Assembly: GCF_001499855.1 (NCBI RefSeq)
Contig: NZ_LQIK01000003.1
Location: 124,001-188,000, forward strand
DNA from: Mycobacterium sp. GA-0227b
Lineage (GTDB): Bacteria; Actinomycetota; Actinomycetes; Mycobacteriales; Mycobacteriaceae
Length of the DNA stretch: 64,000 bases
Direction of reading: 5' to 3'
Shown piece by piece: positions 44,501 to 53,530 of this stretch. The notes under the pieces were generated by a model. The model was not told the origin of the DNA. It ran no database searches and worked only from the letters and a program-made list of their open reading frames with translations. How positions within the stretch are numbered: position 1 is the stretch's first letter; the number at the start of each line of letters is the position of its first letter. The position numbers were made by a program, and so were the translations under genes.

Positions 44501-46060
44501 GTGACACAGCAGCCACGCCCGACCGTTCCCGCGCTCCTCGACCACGCCTGCGACGAGTTCGGCGAGCAGCTCTATCTGATCACCCCGGCGGATCGGCTCA
44601 CCTACCGCGAGGCGCAGCAGCGCTCGGCGCGGCGTGCGCAATGGCTGCTGCGCGAGGGCGTCGGCAAGGGCACCCGCGTCGGGCTGTTCTTCCCGAACGG
44701 GGTCGACTGGGTCATCTGGTGGCTGGCGGTGTCACGTATCGGCGCGCTGGCCGTGCCCCTGAGCACGCTCTACACCCCGGCGGAGATCGCCAAAGTGGCA
44801 CGGCTGGCCGACATCGCGGTGCTCATCGCTCCCAGCCGGGTACTGACCATCGATGTCGCCGAGCGTTTCGAGGCGGCCTGGCGCGAGTTGGCAGCCCAGC
44901 CGGCCGGGCGGCTGGGCCTGGCGGCCGCGCCGTACTTGCGCCGCATCGTGTTCGTCGACGATCCGGTTCCCGACTGGGCCACCCGGTGGGACGACGATGC
45001 CGAGGGTGTCACCGCCGAACTGCTGAGCGCCGCCGAGGCCGAGGTCTCCCCCGCCGATCTCGCTGTCGTCATCCACACCTCGGGCTCGACCGCGGACCCG
45101 AAAGGCGTCGTGCACACCCACGGCACGCTGGTGCGGCAGACGTCGACGTGGCCGAGCGCGATCCGCGCGGTGGCGAAAAGCGAAGGGCCGACACGGATCC
45201 TGTGTGCGATGCCGTTCTTCTGGGTCGGCGGGCTGCTCGCCGCCACCGGGGCGTTGCACGAACCCGTCACCGTGCTCGCGATGCCACGCCTGGACGCCGA
45301 GACCGCGCTGGACCTGATCGAACGGGAGCGGGCCGCCGGCGTCGTCGGATGGCCGGCGTTCACCCAGCGGTTGCGTGAGCACCCGAGCTTCGGCGACCGC
45401 GATCTGAGCAGTGCGCCGATGCTGCGCGACGGGCCGCTCGACATCGCGATGGTCGATGTGCCCGACGGATTTCCCGTGCACCGCACCATGTCCGAGACGG
45501 CGGGCGGCTTCGCGTTCACCGACATGCGTATCGTCGACGAGGACGGCAACGACGTCGCCGACGGGGCGGTCGGCGAACTGCTCGTCCGCGGCATCGGCGT
45601 GATGGCGGGCTACAACAAACGGGAGCGGTGGGAGACGTTCGACGCAAACGGTTGGTACCACACCGGTGACCGCGTCTACCGCCGCAACGGGGACCCGCGA
45701 CTGTTCTACGTGGGACGGACCACCGAGCTGATCAAGGCCGCGGGCGCCAACGTGTCGCCACTCGAGGTCGAGGCCGTCATCGGCGAATTCCCCGACGTCG
45801 CGCAGTGTCTCGTGCTCGGCATCGACGATCCCACGCGTGGCGAGGAAGTCTGTGCGGTCGTCGTGCCCGTCGGCGCCGGCATCGATGTCGATTCGCTGGC
45901 CGCCTACACCCGCGCGCACCTGTCGGCCTACAAGGTGCCGACCCGCTGGGTTTCGGTGACCAGTGAGCAGGTTCCGACGCTGCCCAGCGGAAAGTTCGAC
46001 CGAAAGACGCTGCGCGCCATGGTAGTCGACGGTCTCCTCGACTCCACGGTGATCCGATGA
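44501..46060 (+). CDS. AMP-dependent acyl-CoA synthetase
   Basis: ANL-family ligase of 519 residues (GTG 44501). The phosphate loop is HTSGSTADPKGVVHTHG near residue 197, followed by the family motifs YHTGDRVYRRNGDPRLFYVGR and LPSGKFDRKTLR with the C-terminal catalytic lysine. The region around 300-320 (APMLRDGPLDIAM) appears compressed where most relatives carry the YGMTE motif; here MSETAGGFAFTDM takes that role. It overlaps the haloalkane dehalogenase start by four bases, so the two are a transcription unit. The acid substrate is unknown. Confidence 0.88.
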   Translation: MTQQPRPTVPALLDHACDEFGEQLYLITPADRLTYREAQQRSARRAQWLLREGVGKGTRVGLFFPNGVDWVIWWLAVSRIGALAVPLSTLYTPAEIAKVARLADIAVLIAPSRVLTIDVAERFEAAWRELAAQPAGRLGLAAAPYLRRIVFVDDPVPDWATRWDDDAEGVTAELLSAAEAEVSPADLAVVIHTSGSTADPKGVVHTHGTLVRQTSTWPSAIRAVAKSEGPTRILCAMPFFWVGGLLAATGALHEPVTVLAMPRLDAETALDLIERERAAGVVGWPAFTQRLREHPSFGDRDLSSAPMLRDGPLDIAMVDVPDGFPVHRTMSETAGGFAFTDMRIVDEDGNDVADGAVGELLVRGIGVMAGYNKRERWETFDANGWYHTGDRVYRRNGDPRLFYVGRTTELIKAAGANVSPLEVEAVIGEFPDVAQCLVLGIDDPTRGEEVCAVVVPVGAGIDVDSLAAYTRAHLSAYKVPTRWVSVTSEQVPTLPSGKFDRKTLRAMVVDGLLDSTVIR

Positions 46061-47016
46061 CCGTGATCAGAACCCCGGACGAGCGCTTCGCGGTGCTGCC
46101 CGACTATCCGTTCGAGCCCCGCTACGTCGATGTCGAATCGCGCGGAGTCAGCCCACTGCGAATGCATTACGTCGATGCAGGCCCCGCCGAGGCGCCCGTC
46201 GTCGTCCTGCTCCACGGGCAGCCCACCTGGTCGTATCTCTACCGGCACGTCATCGGCGTGCTGCTCGCCGCTGGGCTTCGGGTGATTGCGCCGGACCACA
46301 TCGGCTACGGCCGGTCCGACAAACTGACCGACCCGACGGACTACACGTTCGACCGGCACATCGACTGGTTGCACAGCGCGATCACCCGACTGGATCTCTC
46401 GGATGTCACGTTGGTCGTGCAGGACTGGGGCGGACCCATCGGGCTCAGCGTGCTGGCACGCGACCCCGACCGATTCGCGCGCGTCGTCGCGACGAACACC
46501 ATCCTGCACACGTGCGAACCCGACCTCGCGGGGAAGCTGGAGTGGCCGCACCACGCGCTCGGTGACGGACAGGTCATCCACCAGGAGACTCTGCTCGACT
46601 ATGTGGCGTACTACCAACGCTCGCCGGAATTGGTCCCGAGCGTCTTCCTCGACGCGGTGGCCGGGCCGTTGAGCCCAGATGTCCTCGCCGCCTACGACGC
46701 ACCGTTCCCCGACCGTAGGTTCACGGCCGGGCTGCGTCAGATGATCGCGTTGATCCCGTTGACGCGCAACGATCGCGGGGCTGCGATCGGACGCGCCACC
46801 ATGGCCGCGCTGAGTGATTGGCGGCGGCCGTTCCTCACCGCGTACTCCGACGGCGATCCGGCAACGCGCGGTTGGGACAAGGTGTTCACCGACCACGTTC
46901 CCGGTGCGAAGGGCCAACCTCACACGACCGTGACAGGTGCCGGCCATTTCGTCCAGGAGCAACGGGGTGAGGAACTCGGTCGCATCATCGCCGAGTTCGT
47001 CACGCGCACCGGCTGA
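46057..47016 (+). CDS. Haloalkane dehalogenase (HLD-I type)
   Basis: A 319-residue alpha/beta hydrolase. The nucleophile Asp123 and halide-binding Trp124 are in VVQDWGGPIGL, the acid is Asp265 or Asp267 (YSDGDPA) and the base His297 (GAGHFVQ). The oxyanion loop is HGQPTWSYLYR. These fit the haloalkane dehalogenase family, subgroup I, which swaps a carbon-bound halogen for hydroxyl. Related mycobacterial DhmA/DmbB enzymes are known. Its start overlaps the acyl-CoA synthetase stop (ATGA). The stop abuts the convergent flavin enzyme gene with no bases between them. Confidence 0.88.
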   Translation: MTVIRTPDERFAVLPDYPFEPRYVDVESRGVSPLRMHYVDAGPAEAPVVVLLHGQPTWSYLYRHVIGVLLAAGLRVIAPDHIGYGRSDKLTDPTDYTFDRHIDWLHSAITRLDLSDVTLVVQDWGGPIGLSVLARDPDRFARVVATNTILHTCEPDLAGKLEWPHHALGDGQVIHQETLLDYVAYYQRSPELVPSVFLDAVAGPLSPDVLAAYDAPFPDRRFTAGLRQMIALIPLTRNDRGAAIGRATMAALSDWRRPFLTAYSDGDPATRGWDKVFTDHVPGAKGQPHTTVTGAGHFVQEQRGEELGRIIAEFVTRTG

Positions 47017-48201
47017 TTACAGACCGAACTGGTCGTCGATGACGCCGAGCCAGATCTGGGCCGCGTCGATGGCCACCTTCTCGCTGATGAACGCGTGCTG
47101 GGTGCCGGTGTACATGTCGCGAAACGCTCGTTCCAGGCGGGTGCCCTCGCGAATCGAGCTGGTGCCCGCGACGAGATGCGCCCACTCCGCACATTGACGG
47201 GCCACGTCGGTGGCGTATACGGCGGCCACCCGCATGTCTGCGCGCAGGGCCGGGGTCAGATCCTCGCCCGCCGCGACAGCGCTTTCGGCCGTCTCGAAGG
47301 CGTCGAGCACCAGCAGCCGCGCCGCCCGCCAGGCAGCGACGTGGTGGGCCAGCCCCTTCTGGAAGGTCGGCCGACTGGCCAGCGACGCCATGTCGCTCAT
47401 CCGGAACTTCGTCGCGGCAAGCTCTTGGACATCGTCGAGCATGCTCTTGGCCACCCCGAGTGCCCAGGACGCATGGCCGGCGGCGGTGACCGGCATCATC
47501 CCCATCCTCGTCGCGGGCGACGATCCGCGCAGCGGTTCGCGGGTGAACAACGCGAAAGTCCGTTCGGCCGGCACGAAGACGTCCTCGACGCTGTAGTCGT
47601 AGGAGCCCGTACCCTTGAGCCCCTGCACATGCCAGCCGTCGTTGAAGCTCACCTGCTCGCGCGGCAGCACCGCGACCTGCATGTCCGGCACACCTTCGCT
47701 GACCCAGCGCATCTCGCTGCCGTCCATCGGCAGGAAGCCCGCGGCGACATAGTGCGAATGCCCGATCCCCGACCCGAAGCTCCACGACCCGGTCAGCCGG
47801 TAACCGCCCGGTACGGCGGTGCCCTGACCATTGGGGAAGAACTGCCCGCCCATGGTCACGCGATTGTCGTGTGCGGTGAACACCTCGGCGAATCCCGCGT
47901 CGGGCAGGTAGGCGGCCGCGGCGAACGACGACGGCAGGTTGGCGATCCCGATCCACCCGAACGATCCGTCCTGCCATGCCATTTCGATCCAGGTCTCGAT
48001 CATCTCGGCGAAGGACGGTTCCACCCCGCCTGCGGGTGCCGGATTGAACGCCGTCATCAGACCGGTATCCCACATCGCCTCGACGATCGCCGGGCTCAGC
48101 GTGCGCAGCCGCTCCGACTCCCCGGCTTCGCCCTGTACGGTCTCGCGCATGGTGCGGACCCGCCCCGCGATGCTCTCGGCGGATTCCAGTGTCGACGTCA
48201 C
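47017..48201 (-). CDS. Acyl-CoA dehydrogenase-fold flavin protein, HsaA-like
   Basis: A 394-residue protein with the HsaA/acyl-CoA dehydrogenase layout. N-terminal LSPAIVEAMWDTGLMTAFNPAPAGGVEP, core GSWSFGSGIGHSHYVAAGFL and FNDGWHVQGLKGTGSYDYSV, C-terminal EGTRLERAFRDMYTGTQHAF and WLGVIDDQFGL are family signatures. Compared with the gene at 12242 the two are of the same family but clearly diverged, so they are paralogues of different specificity. An oxygenase using reduced flavin is more likely than an acyl-CoA dehydrogenase. No reductase partner is next to it. Divergent from the ECF41 module. Confidence 0.85.
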   Translation of the reverse strand: MTSTLESAESIAGRVRTMRETVQGEAGESERLRTLSPAIVEAMWDTGLMTAFNPAPAGGVEPSFAEMIETWIEMAWQDGSFGWIGIANLPSSFAAAAYLPDAGFAEVFTAHDNRVTMGGQFFPNGQGTAVPGGYRLTGSWSFGSGIGHSHYVAAGFLPMDGSEMRWVSEGVPDMQVAVLPREQVSFNDGWHVQGLKGTGSYDYSVEDVFVPAERTFALFTREPLRGSSPATRMGMMPVTAAGHASWALGVAKSMLDDVQELAATKFRMSDMASLASRPTFQKGLAHHVAAWRAARLLVLDAFETAESAVAAGEDLTPALRADMRVAAVYATDVARQCAEWAHLVAGTSSIREGTRLERAFRDMYTGTQHAFISEKVAIDAAQIWLGVIDDQFGL

Positions 48202-48240
48202 CCGTCCTCTTTATCAGAAGGCCGCGTCAAAGCGCCGACA

Positions 48241-48268
48241 TGTCACAAATCGGGTGCCTGCATACGTC
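48241..48268 (+). promoter_or_regulatory. Predicted ECF41-type promoter (TGTCACA...CGTC)
   Basis: TGTCACA (48241-48247) is followed after a 17-base spacer by CGTC (48265-48268). ECF41 sigma factors are reported to use TGTCACA with a spacer of about 16 bases and CGTC. It lies 38 bases upstream of the FAD oxidoreductase start and is the only copy noticed. Confidence 0.7.
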
Positions 48269-48305
48269 TTGGGGTTGTCAATCACCGAACAAGGAAGGCA
48301 GCACC

Positions 48306-49469
48306 ATGTACGAGATCGTGATCCTGGGCGGCGGCTACACCGGTATGGCGGCGGCGACCGGGCTGGCCGGGCGCCTGAAGCGCCGCGACGACGTGCGCGT
48401 CACGCTGGTCAACGCGCAGGCCCGGTTCACCGAACGGCTCCGTCTGCACCAGGTCGCCTCCGGACAGCGATTGAACGACCTGCAGATTCCGGACCAGCTC
48501 GCGGGCACCGGTGTCGAATTCGTCCAGGGCTGGGTGACCGGCTTCGATGCGCAGGCGCGGACCGTTCGGGTCGATGACGCGACGACGCTGCGCTACGACA
48601 CCCTGGTCTTCGCGCTGGGCTCCGTCGCCGACACCGTCAGGGTGCCCGGGGTCGACGAGTTCGCTTACACCCTCAACAGCGCGCAGGACGCCCAGCTGCT
48701 CGCCGACCAGCTGGCTCGGCTCGGGGATGACGGCACGGTAGTGGTCGCTGGCGGCGGACTGACCGGCATCGAGGCAGCCGCCGAGATCGCTGAACAGCAC
48801 CCCGGACTCGACGTTGTCCTGTTGAGCCGGCAGGAACCCGGCTCGATGATGGGCGCCCGCGCACAGGTGCGCCTGCATGCTGGTCTTGAGCGGCTCGGAG
48901 TTCGGGTTCGAGCCGGAGTCGACGTCGTCAAGGTGATGTCGGACGGCGTCGCGCTCGGCGACGGTGAGGTCATCACCGCACAGGCGGTCCTATGGACGGC
49001 GGGCGTGCGCGTCTCCCTGGTCGCGGCGGCGGGCGGGTTGGCCGTGGACGACCATGGTCGCATCGTCACCGACGAGTCGCTGCGGTCGATCACGCACCCG
49101 AACGTCTACGCCGTCGGCGACGCGGCCGCAGTTCGCCAGGGCTACGGCGTCATCCACGGCACCTGCCAAAGCGGCATCCCCACCGCGATGCACGTCGCCG
49201 CCTCCATCGCCCGGGAGCTGAAAGGCAAGCAGCCCAGGCGGTTCCGCTTCGGCTACATTCACCAGCCGGTGAGCCTGGGCCGTAACGACGCGGTGATCCA
49301 GTTCACCCACGCCGATGACACGCCGGGCCGGTTCTACTTGGCCGGCCGAATGGGGGCGGCGTACAAAGAGACGGTGAGCTCGAGCCCGTGGTCGACCTAT
49401 CGGTTGGTGAAACTGATTCCGGCACTCGGCGCTGCGATGTGGCGCCGCGGCGGCAGGGCCACCCGGTGA
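48306..49469 (+). CDS. FAD/NAD(P) oxidoreductase (NDH2-like), ECF41 partner
   Basis: Pyridine nucleotide-disulfide type flavoprotein of 387 residues (MYEIVILGGGYTGMAAATGLAG). Motif GGGYTG at the N-terminus, the second Rossmann VVVAGGGLTGIEAAAEIAE and the FAD-binding NVYAVGDAAAVRQ are all present. NDH-2 enzymes oxidise NADH, but here membrane anchor helices are absent. It is typical of the oxidoreductase class found next to ECF41 sigma factors, where it forms the regulated target gene. It overlaps the sigma gene by GTGA, so both are co-transcribed from the predicted promoter. Confidence 0.88.
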   Translation: MYEIVILGGGYTGMAAATGLAGRLKRRDDVRVTLVNAQARFTERLRLHQVASGQRLNDLQIPDQLAGTGVEFVQGWVTGFDAQARTVRVDDATTLRYDTLVFALGSVADTVRVPGVDEFAYTLNSAQDAQLLADQLARLGDDGTVVVAGGGLTGIEAAAEIAEQHPGLDVVLLSRQEPGSMMGARAQVRLHAGLERLGVRVRAGVDVVKVMSDGVALGDGEVITAQAVLWTAGVRVSLVAAAGGLAVDDHGRIVTDESLRSITHPNVYAVGDAAAVRQGYGVIHGTCQSGIPTAMHVAASIARELKGKQPRRFRFGYIHQPVSLGRNDAVIQFTHADDTPGRFYLAGRMGAAYKETVSSSPWSTYRLVKLIPALGAAMWRRGGRATR

Positions 49470-50356
49470 ACGATCAGCAGACATTCGCCGACCACCGGAA
49501 CCTGTTGTTCGCGATCGCTTACCGCATCCTCGGCTCGGCCGCCGACGCCGAGGATGTGGTGCAGGACGCGTGGTTCAGGTGGTCGGCCGACGATCGCGCA
49601 ATGGTCTCCGATCCCAAGGCCTATCTTTCCCGCATCGCCTCCAACCTGTCGATGGACCGGCTGCGTGCAACGCAGCGTCAGCGCGAAACGTACGTCGGGC
49701 CGTGGCTTCCAGAGCCGATCCTGACCGAATCCGACGCCTCCGACGACGTTGTCGCCGTCGATTCGGTATCGATGGCGATGCTCGTTGTGCTCGAGACCCT
49801 CAGCCCGCTGGAACGCGCGGTGTTCGTGCTCAAAGAGGCATTCGACTTCAGCTACCGCGAAATCGCCGAAGCCGTGGAGCGTTCCGAGTCCGCGGTGCGG
49901 CAGGCCGCGCATCGCGCTCGCGGACACGTGCAGGCCCGCAGGCCGCGATTCGAGGCCGACCGGTCCAAGAAGCGGCAGGCCACCGAGCGGTTCTTCGCCG
50001 CGAGCGTGGGTGGTGATATCAATGCGCTGATGGAGCTACTCGCGCCTGAGGTTACGTTGTGGACCGACGGCGGTGGCAAGGTCCGCCAGGCGATGCGCCC
50101 CTTGATCGGTGCAGAAAAGGTCGCACGCTGGATCGCCGGAACGGTTCAACGCCCGTACGAAGGCGTCGAAATCAGCGATATGACAGCGGAAGTCGTGGAG
50201 ATCAACGGTGCGCCCGGGATCGTGCTGCGCGGCGCCGGCCGCGTGCTCGCCACTCTCACCGTCGATCTCGACGACACCGGCCGTATTGCGGTAATCCACA
50301 ACATCGCCAATCCCGACAAGCTGCATGCCGTCGCCGACGGGGTTCGCAGGCTCTAA
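49466..50356 (+). CDS. ECF41-type RNA polymerase sigma factor (SigJ-like)
   Basis: A 296-residue sigma factor. Region 2 (NLLFAIAYRILGSAADAEDVVQDAWFRW) and region 4 (FDFSYREIAEAVERSESAVRQAAHRAR) are clear. Beyond region 4 lies the SnoaL-like domain of ECF41 factors, with its conserved LWTDGGGKVRQA motif and the terminal NPDKLHA, which together tune activity without an anti-sigma factor. SigJ of M. tuberculosis belongs to the same group. GTG 49466 overlaps the oxidoreductase stop. The upstream promoter matches the ECF41 consensus, so autoregulation is likely. Confidence 0.9.
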   Translation: MNDQQTFADHRNLLFAIAYRILGSAADAEDVVQDAWFRWSADDRAMVSDPKAYLSRIASNLSMDRLRATQRQRETYVGPWLPEPILTESDASDDVVAVDSVSMAMLVVLETLSPLERAVFVLKEAFDFSYREIAEAVERSESAVRQAAHRARGHVQARRPRFEADRSKKRQATERFFAASVGGDINALMELLAPEVTLWTDGGGKVRQAMRPLIGAEKVARWIAGTVQRPYEGVEISDMTAEVVEINGAPGIVLRGAGRVLATLTVDLDDTGRIAVIHNIANPDKLHAVADGVRRL

Positions 50357-50425
50357 GCTGATACCGAAAGCACCTGTCCGCCAAGGGTAATCCGAGGCTA
50401 GCGGCCGCCCTACCGCCGCGCGCTG

Positions 50426-51331
50426 TCAGTGCACCAGCAGAACGTGGGTCGGGGTCCTGCGCGTCACCTGCTCGCTGATGGACCCGATGAGTTGCGACAT
50501 CCGGCCCGTGAGCTGGTGGTTGCCCATCACTATGAGGTCGGCACCCGTCTTGTCGGCGACCTTGAGCAGACCCTTCATCGGGTCGCCCGCCACGATCACG
50601 CGCTCGGCCACCCGGGCACCGAGCGCCCGGGCGTGGCGCTCGGCGTCCTTCAGCACGGACTCGATCGAGAAAGAGCCCTGAACCAAGTAGCTCTCGTCGT
50701 CGAGGGCATTGATGGCGTTCTCCAGCGTGGGTCGGAAGAGTTCCTCGTAGGCTCCGAAGAGGATCAGGTCGGCGTCGAAATCGACGGAGAGCTTGGCCGC
50801 CCTGTCCAGCGCGGCCCTCGATCGCGGGGTGTCGTGCACGCCGACGAGGACCGTGCGGCGGTAACTTGACGGCCGCCTCCGCAGGCGGACGCGCCAGCGC
50901 TGAGAGGTGGTCTGCACGACGAAGACGTCGCACTCGGCCTCCCGGACGACCCCGCCCGGGACAGAGCCCAGCAATCGGCCACTCAGCGTTGCCAGCCCGT
51001 GGCTACCCACCATGAGCACGGGCGCCTGGTGCTCCCGCACGGCGTTGACCAGCACTGTCACCGGATCGCCCGCGACCGCATGCGTCTCGGCGTTGTCAAC
51101 TCCGAACGCCTCGCATATCTCCAGGGCGCGCTTGAGGGCCAACTCGGCCGGACCAGGGCCGGCTTCCAGGTAGGAACCGCTTTCATGCGGCCGACGCTCT
51201 CCGGCGCCGTAGGCAGCGACGAGGACGAGCCGAGCCGCCGTCTCGGTACTCAGTGACGCCGCGAGCTCAACGGTGCGGCGGCCGCTGGCGCTGTCATGTA
51301 CGCCGACAACGACCTTCTCGTATGTGGGCAT
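50426..51331 (-). CDS. Universal stress protein, tandem domain
   Basis: A 301-residue protein with two Usp domains: residues 1-145 and 155-301. Each begins with the strand VVVGVHDSASGRR or TVLVGVHDTPRSR. The nucleotide-binding G-x2-G-x9-G(S/T)-like motifs appear as VGSHGLATLSGRLLGSVPGGVVREAE and MGNHQLTGRMSQLIGSISEQVTRR; the first fits better than the second. Tandem Usps in mycobacteria respond to hypoxia and stress. The 270-base stretch upstream (51332-51602) shows no clear DosR box. The gene is independent of its neighbours. Confidence 0.9.
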   Translation of the reverse strand: MPTYEKVVVGVHDSASGRRTVELAASLSTETAARLVLVAAYGAGERRPHESGSYLEAGPGPAELALKRALEICEAFGVDNAETHAVAGDPVTVLVNAVREHQAPVLMVGSHGLATLSGRLLGSVPGGVVREAECDVFVVQTTSQRWRVRLRRRPSSYRRTVLVGVHDTPRSRAALDRAAKLSVDFDADLILFGAYEELFRPTLENAINALDDESYLVQGSFSIESVLKDAERHARALGARVAERVIVAGDPMKGLLKVADKTGADLIVMGNHQLTGRMSQLIGSISEQVTRRTPTHVLLVH

Positions 51332-51602
51332 CGTTCCGCCATTCCCTCGGACGTCCGCGGTCAGCAGCCGCTGTGCAGTGGACGTCTTGCTGGTATCGAT
51401 GCTCCTCCGCGCGATGCATCACCGCAACGGAATCGGCGAAACCGTCAAATGCCTGGTAGGCAGGTGAATTCGGCTGATGCGGTCCGAGGCCGTCATCTTT
51501 GGAGACTGCGCGTACCACGCGGTCGTCGACTGCGGACTTCTATGCTTCCGGGTGGAGAAGCGTGGCAGTTGCGTAGCGTGACATAGCGTCGAGGCCTGCC
51601 TC

Positions 51603-52145
51603 TCACTTGATGATGCGAACCAGGTACGGCGCCATGTTGTTGGTGCGCACTGCCGAGACGGTGACAGCAGGCTCGGTGGCCTCCAGCATCTGCCCGTTGC
51701 CGAGGTACAGCGCGACGCTCTGGTTTCCGTTGGGGCCGTAGAAGATCAAATCGCCGGGCAACGCCTCCGACGGCAACACCTTCTGTCCGACGGTGTACTG
51801 CGCGCCCGACGACCGCGGCAGCTTCACCCCGATGCCGGCGAAGGAATAGACCATCAGACCGGAGGCGTCGAAACCGACGGTGCTGACTGCCGGGTTGAGG
51901 CCGACGACGTGACCCTCGCGGTCGAGCCCTGCGACGTTCTCGGCCGTGCCACTACCTTTGGTCGGTCCGTTCGCATCTCCCCCGCCGTAGGAGAACGGGA
52001 CACCGCGCTGCGCCAGGCCGCGGGCGATGACGGAGTCAACCGCCTGCTGGTTGGCCGCGGACCGCGGGGACGGTGCGGCGGCGGCTACCCCGGGAATGGT
52101 CACCAACAGGGCGACACCGATCACCAAGGCGTAGATGCGTCTCAT
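51603..52145 (-). CDS. ripD: NlpC/P60-fold protein with substituted catalytic residues, RipD-like
   Basis: A 180-residue secreted protein. Signal peptide (IYALVIGVALLVTIPGVAAAA) then an NlpC/P60 domain: GLAQRGVPFSYGGG, FDASGLMVYSFAG, VLPSEALPGDLIFYG and SVALYLGNGQMLEA. The catalytic Cys is replaced by Ala94 (DASG instead of DCSG) and the catalytic His by Ser143 (QSVALYLG instead of HVGIYLG). RipD of M. tuberculosis (Rv1566c) carries the same kind of substitutions and binds peptidoglycan without cutting it. The protein is shorter than RipD because the C-terminal extension is missing. It is upstream of the stress protein on the same strand but 271 bases away. Confidence 0.85.
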   Translation of the reverse strand: MRRIYALVIGVALLVTIPGVAAAAPSPRSAANQQAVDSVIARGLAQRGVPFSYGGGDANGPTKGSGTAENVAGLDREGHVVGLNPAVSTVGFDASGLMVYSFAGIGVKLPRSSGAQYTVGQKVLPSEALPGDLIFYGPNGNQSVALYLGNGQMLEATEPAVTVSAVRTNNMAPYLVRIIK

Positions 52146-52306
52146 GGTTCGTTGCTCTTTCTCGACTGCGCATACCGATGGCGCTGTATCACTTGTACCG
52201 TCTGGACCTTCGAAGCTGCCAATTCGCGCCTGGCTCAAAGTCAATGAGATGCAGTACCGTAACCGAACAGTGATTACTCCCCTCCGATGCCCGTGCTGGA
52301 CCAGCG

Positions 52307-53530
52307 ATGAGTGAACGCGTCGCAGTGGTCGGCGGCGGCATCCTCGGCGTCGCAGTGGCCCGCGAGATCCTGCGGCGCAGCCCGGACTGCGGGGTGACGC
52401 TGTTCGAGAAGGAAGACCGCCTCGCGAAACACCAGACCGGGCGCAACAGCGGGGTGGTGCACGCGGGTCTGTACTACCCACCCGGTTCGCAGAAGGCGGT
52501 GCTCTGTCGTCGCGGGGTGAAACTCCTCGAGGCATTCTGCGCCGAGCGCGGGATCCGCCGGATCGCTTGCGGCAAGGTGTTGGTGGCGCTCACCGACGAA
52601 GAGCGGGCGCGGCTTGCCGACATCGAGCAGCGGGCGTTGGCCAACGGCGTTCCAGGGGTGCGGATCATCGGCGCCGAGGAGCTGAACGAGCTCGAGCCCA
52701 ACGTGCGGGGAGTCGCCGCCCTGTACTCACCCTCGACCTCGATCGTCGACTACGCCGAGGTGACAAGGGCACTTGCCGCCGATGCGATCGACGCGGGCGC
52801 GAAAGTGCTTCTGCAACAGCAGATAACGGGGATGCGGCCGGGCAGTGCCGAAGTGGTTGTCAGCGCCCGTACGGCCGCCGGCGACGAGGAGGCCGCGTTC
52901 GACCGGGTCGTCGTGTGTGGCGGTCTGCAGAGTGACCGGCTCGCCGAGTTGGCCGGTGACGGCTCCGATCCGGTGATCATGCCGTTCCGCGGCGAGTACT
53001 ATGCGTTGAAACCACACCGGCGCGATCTCGTCAACGGATTGGTCTATCCCGTGCCGGACCCGCGCTATCCCTTCCTCGGTGTCCACATCACCCCACGGGT
53101 GGACGGTGAGGTGCTGATCGGACCCAACGCCGTGCTGGCACTGGCGCGCGAGGGCTACTCGTGGCGCACGGTGTCGATGCGGGATGCGGCTGAAATCGCG
53201 CGAGCGCCTGCCTTCTGGCGCTTCGCCCGGCGGCACTGGCGCACGGGGATCCGCGAGGTGGCGGGTTCCTTGTCCAGGCGGCGGTTCATCACGGCCGCGA
53301 GGGCCTATGTGCCCGCATTGCGTGACGACGACGTGGTGCCCGGCACCGCGGGGGTGCGGGCCCAAGCCCTCGACGCCGACGGCGGGCTCGTCGACGACTT
53401 CCGGATCAGCATCCGCGATCGCGTTGTCCTACTCCGTAATGCGCCGTCTCCGGCCGCGACGTCCGCGCTGGCGATCGCCGAACACATCGTCGCCAGGCTC
53501 ACGCCGGGCGAACAGCCCGGTAATAGGTGA
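52307..53530 (+). CDS. lhgO: L-2-hydroxyglutarate oxidase
   Basis: A 407-residue FAD oxidase. The N-terminal VAVVGGGILGVAVAREIL is the FAD motif. KHQTGRNSGVVHAGLYYPPGS, the PNVRGVAALYSPSTSIVDYAEVTRALA block and FRGEYYALKPHRRDLVNGLVYPVPDPRYPFLGVHITPRVDGEVLIGPNAVLAL correspond closely to bacterial LhgO, which oxidises L-2-hydroxyglutarate to 2-oxoglutarate and passes electrons to quinone. The end LRNAPSPAATSALAIAEHI is equally conserved. Its 3' end overlaps the convergent methyltransferase gene by 32 bases. Confidence 0.93.
   Translation: MSERVAVVGGGILGVAVAREILRRSPDCGVTLFEKEDRLAKHQTGRNSGVVHAGLYYPPGSQKAVLCRRGVKLLEAFCAERGIRRIACGKVLVALTDEERARLADIEQRALANGVPGVRIIGAEELNELEPNVRGVAALYSPSTSIVDYAEVTRALAADAIDAGAKVLLQQQITGMRPGSAEVVVSARTAAGDEEAAFDRVVVCGGLQSDRLAELAGDGSDPVIMPFRGEYYALKPHRRDLVNGLVYPVPDPRYPFLGVHITPRVDGEVLIGPNAVLALAREGYSWRTVSMRDAAEIARAPAFWRFARRHWRTGIREVAGSLSRRRFITAARAYVPALRDDDVVPGTAGVRAQALDADGGLVDDFRISIRDRVVLLRNAPSPAATSALAIAEHIVARLTPGEQPGNR

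Noticed and set aside
51332..51602. DosR-type operator before the universal stress protein
   Set aside because: No sequence close to the dormancy box was seen on either strand.
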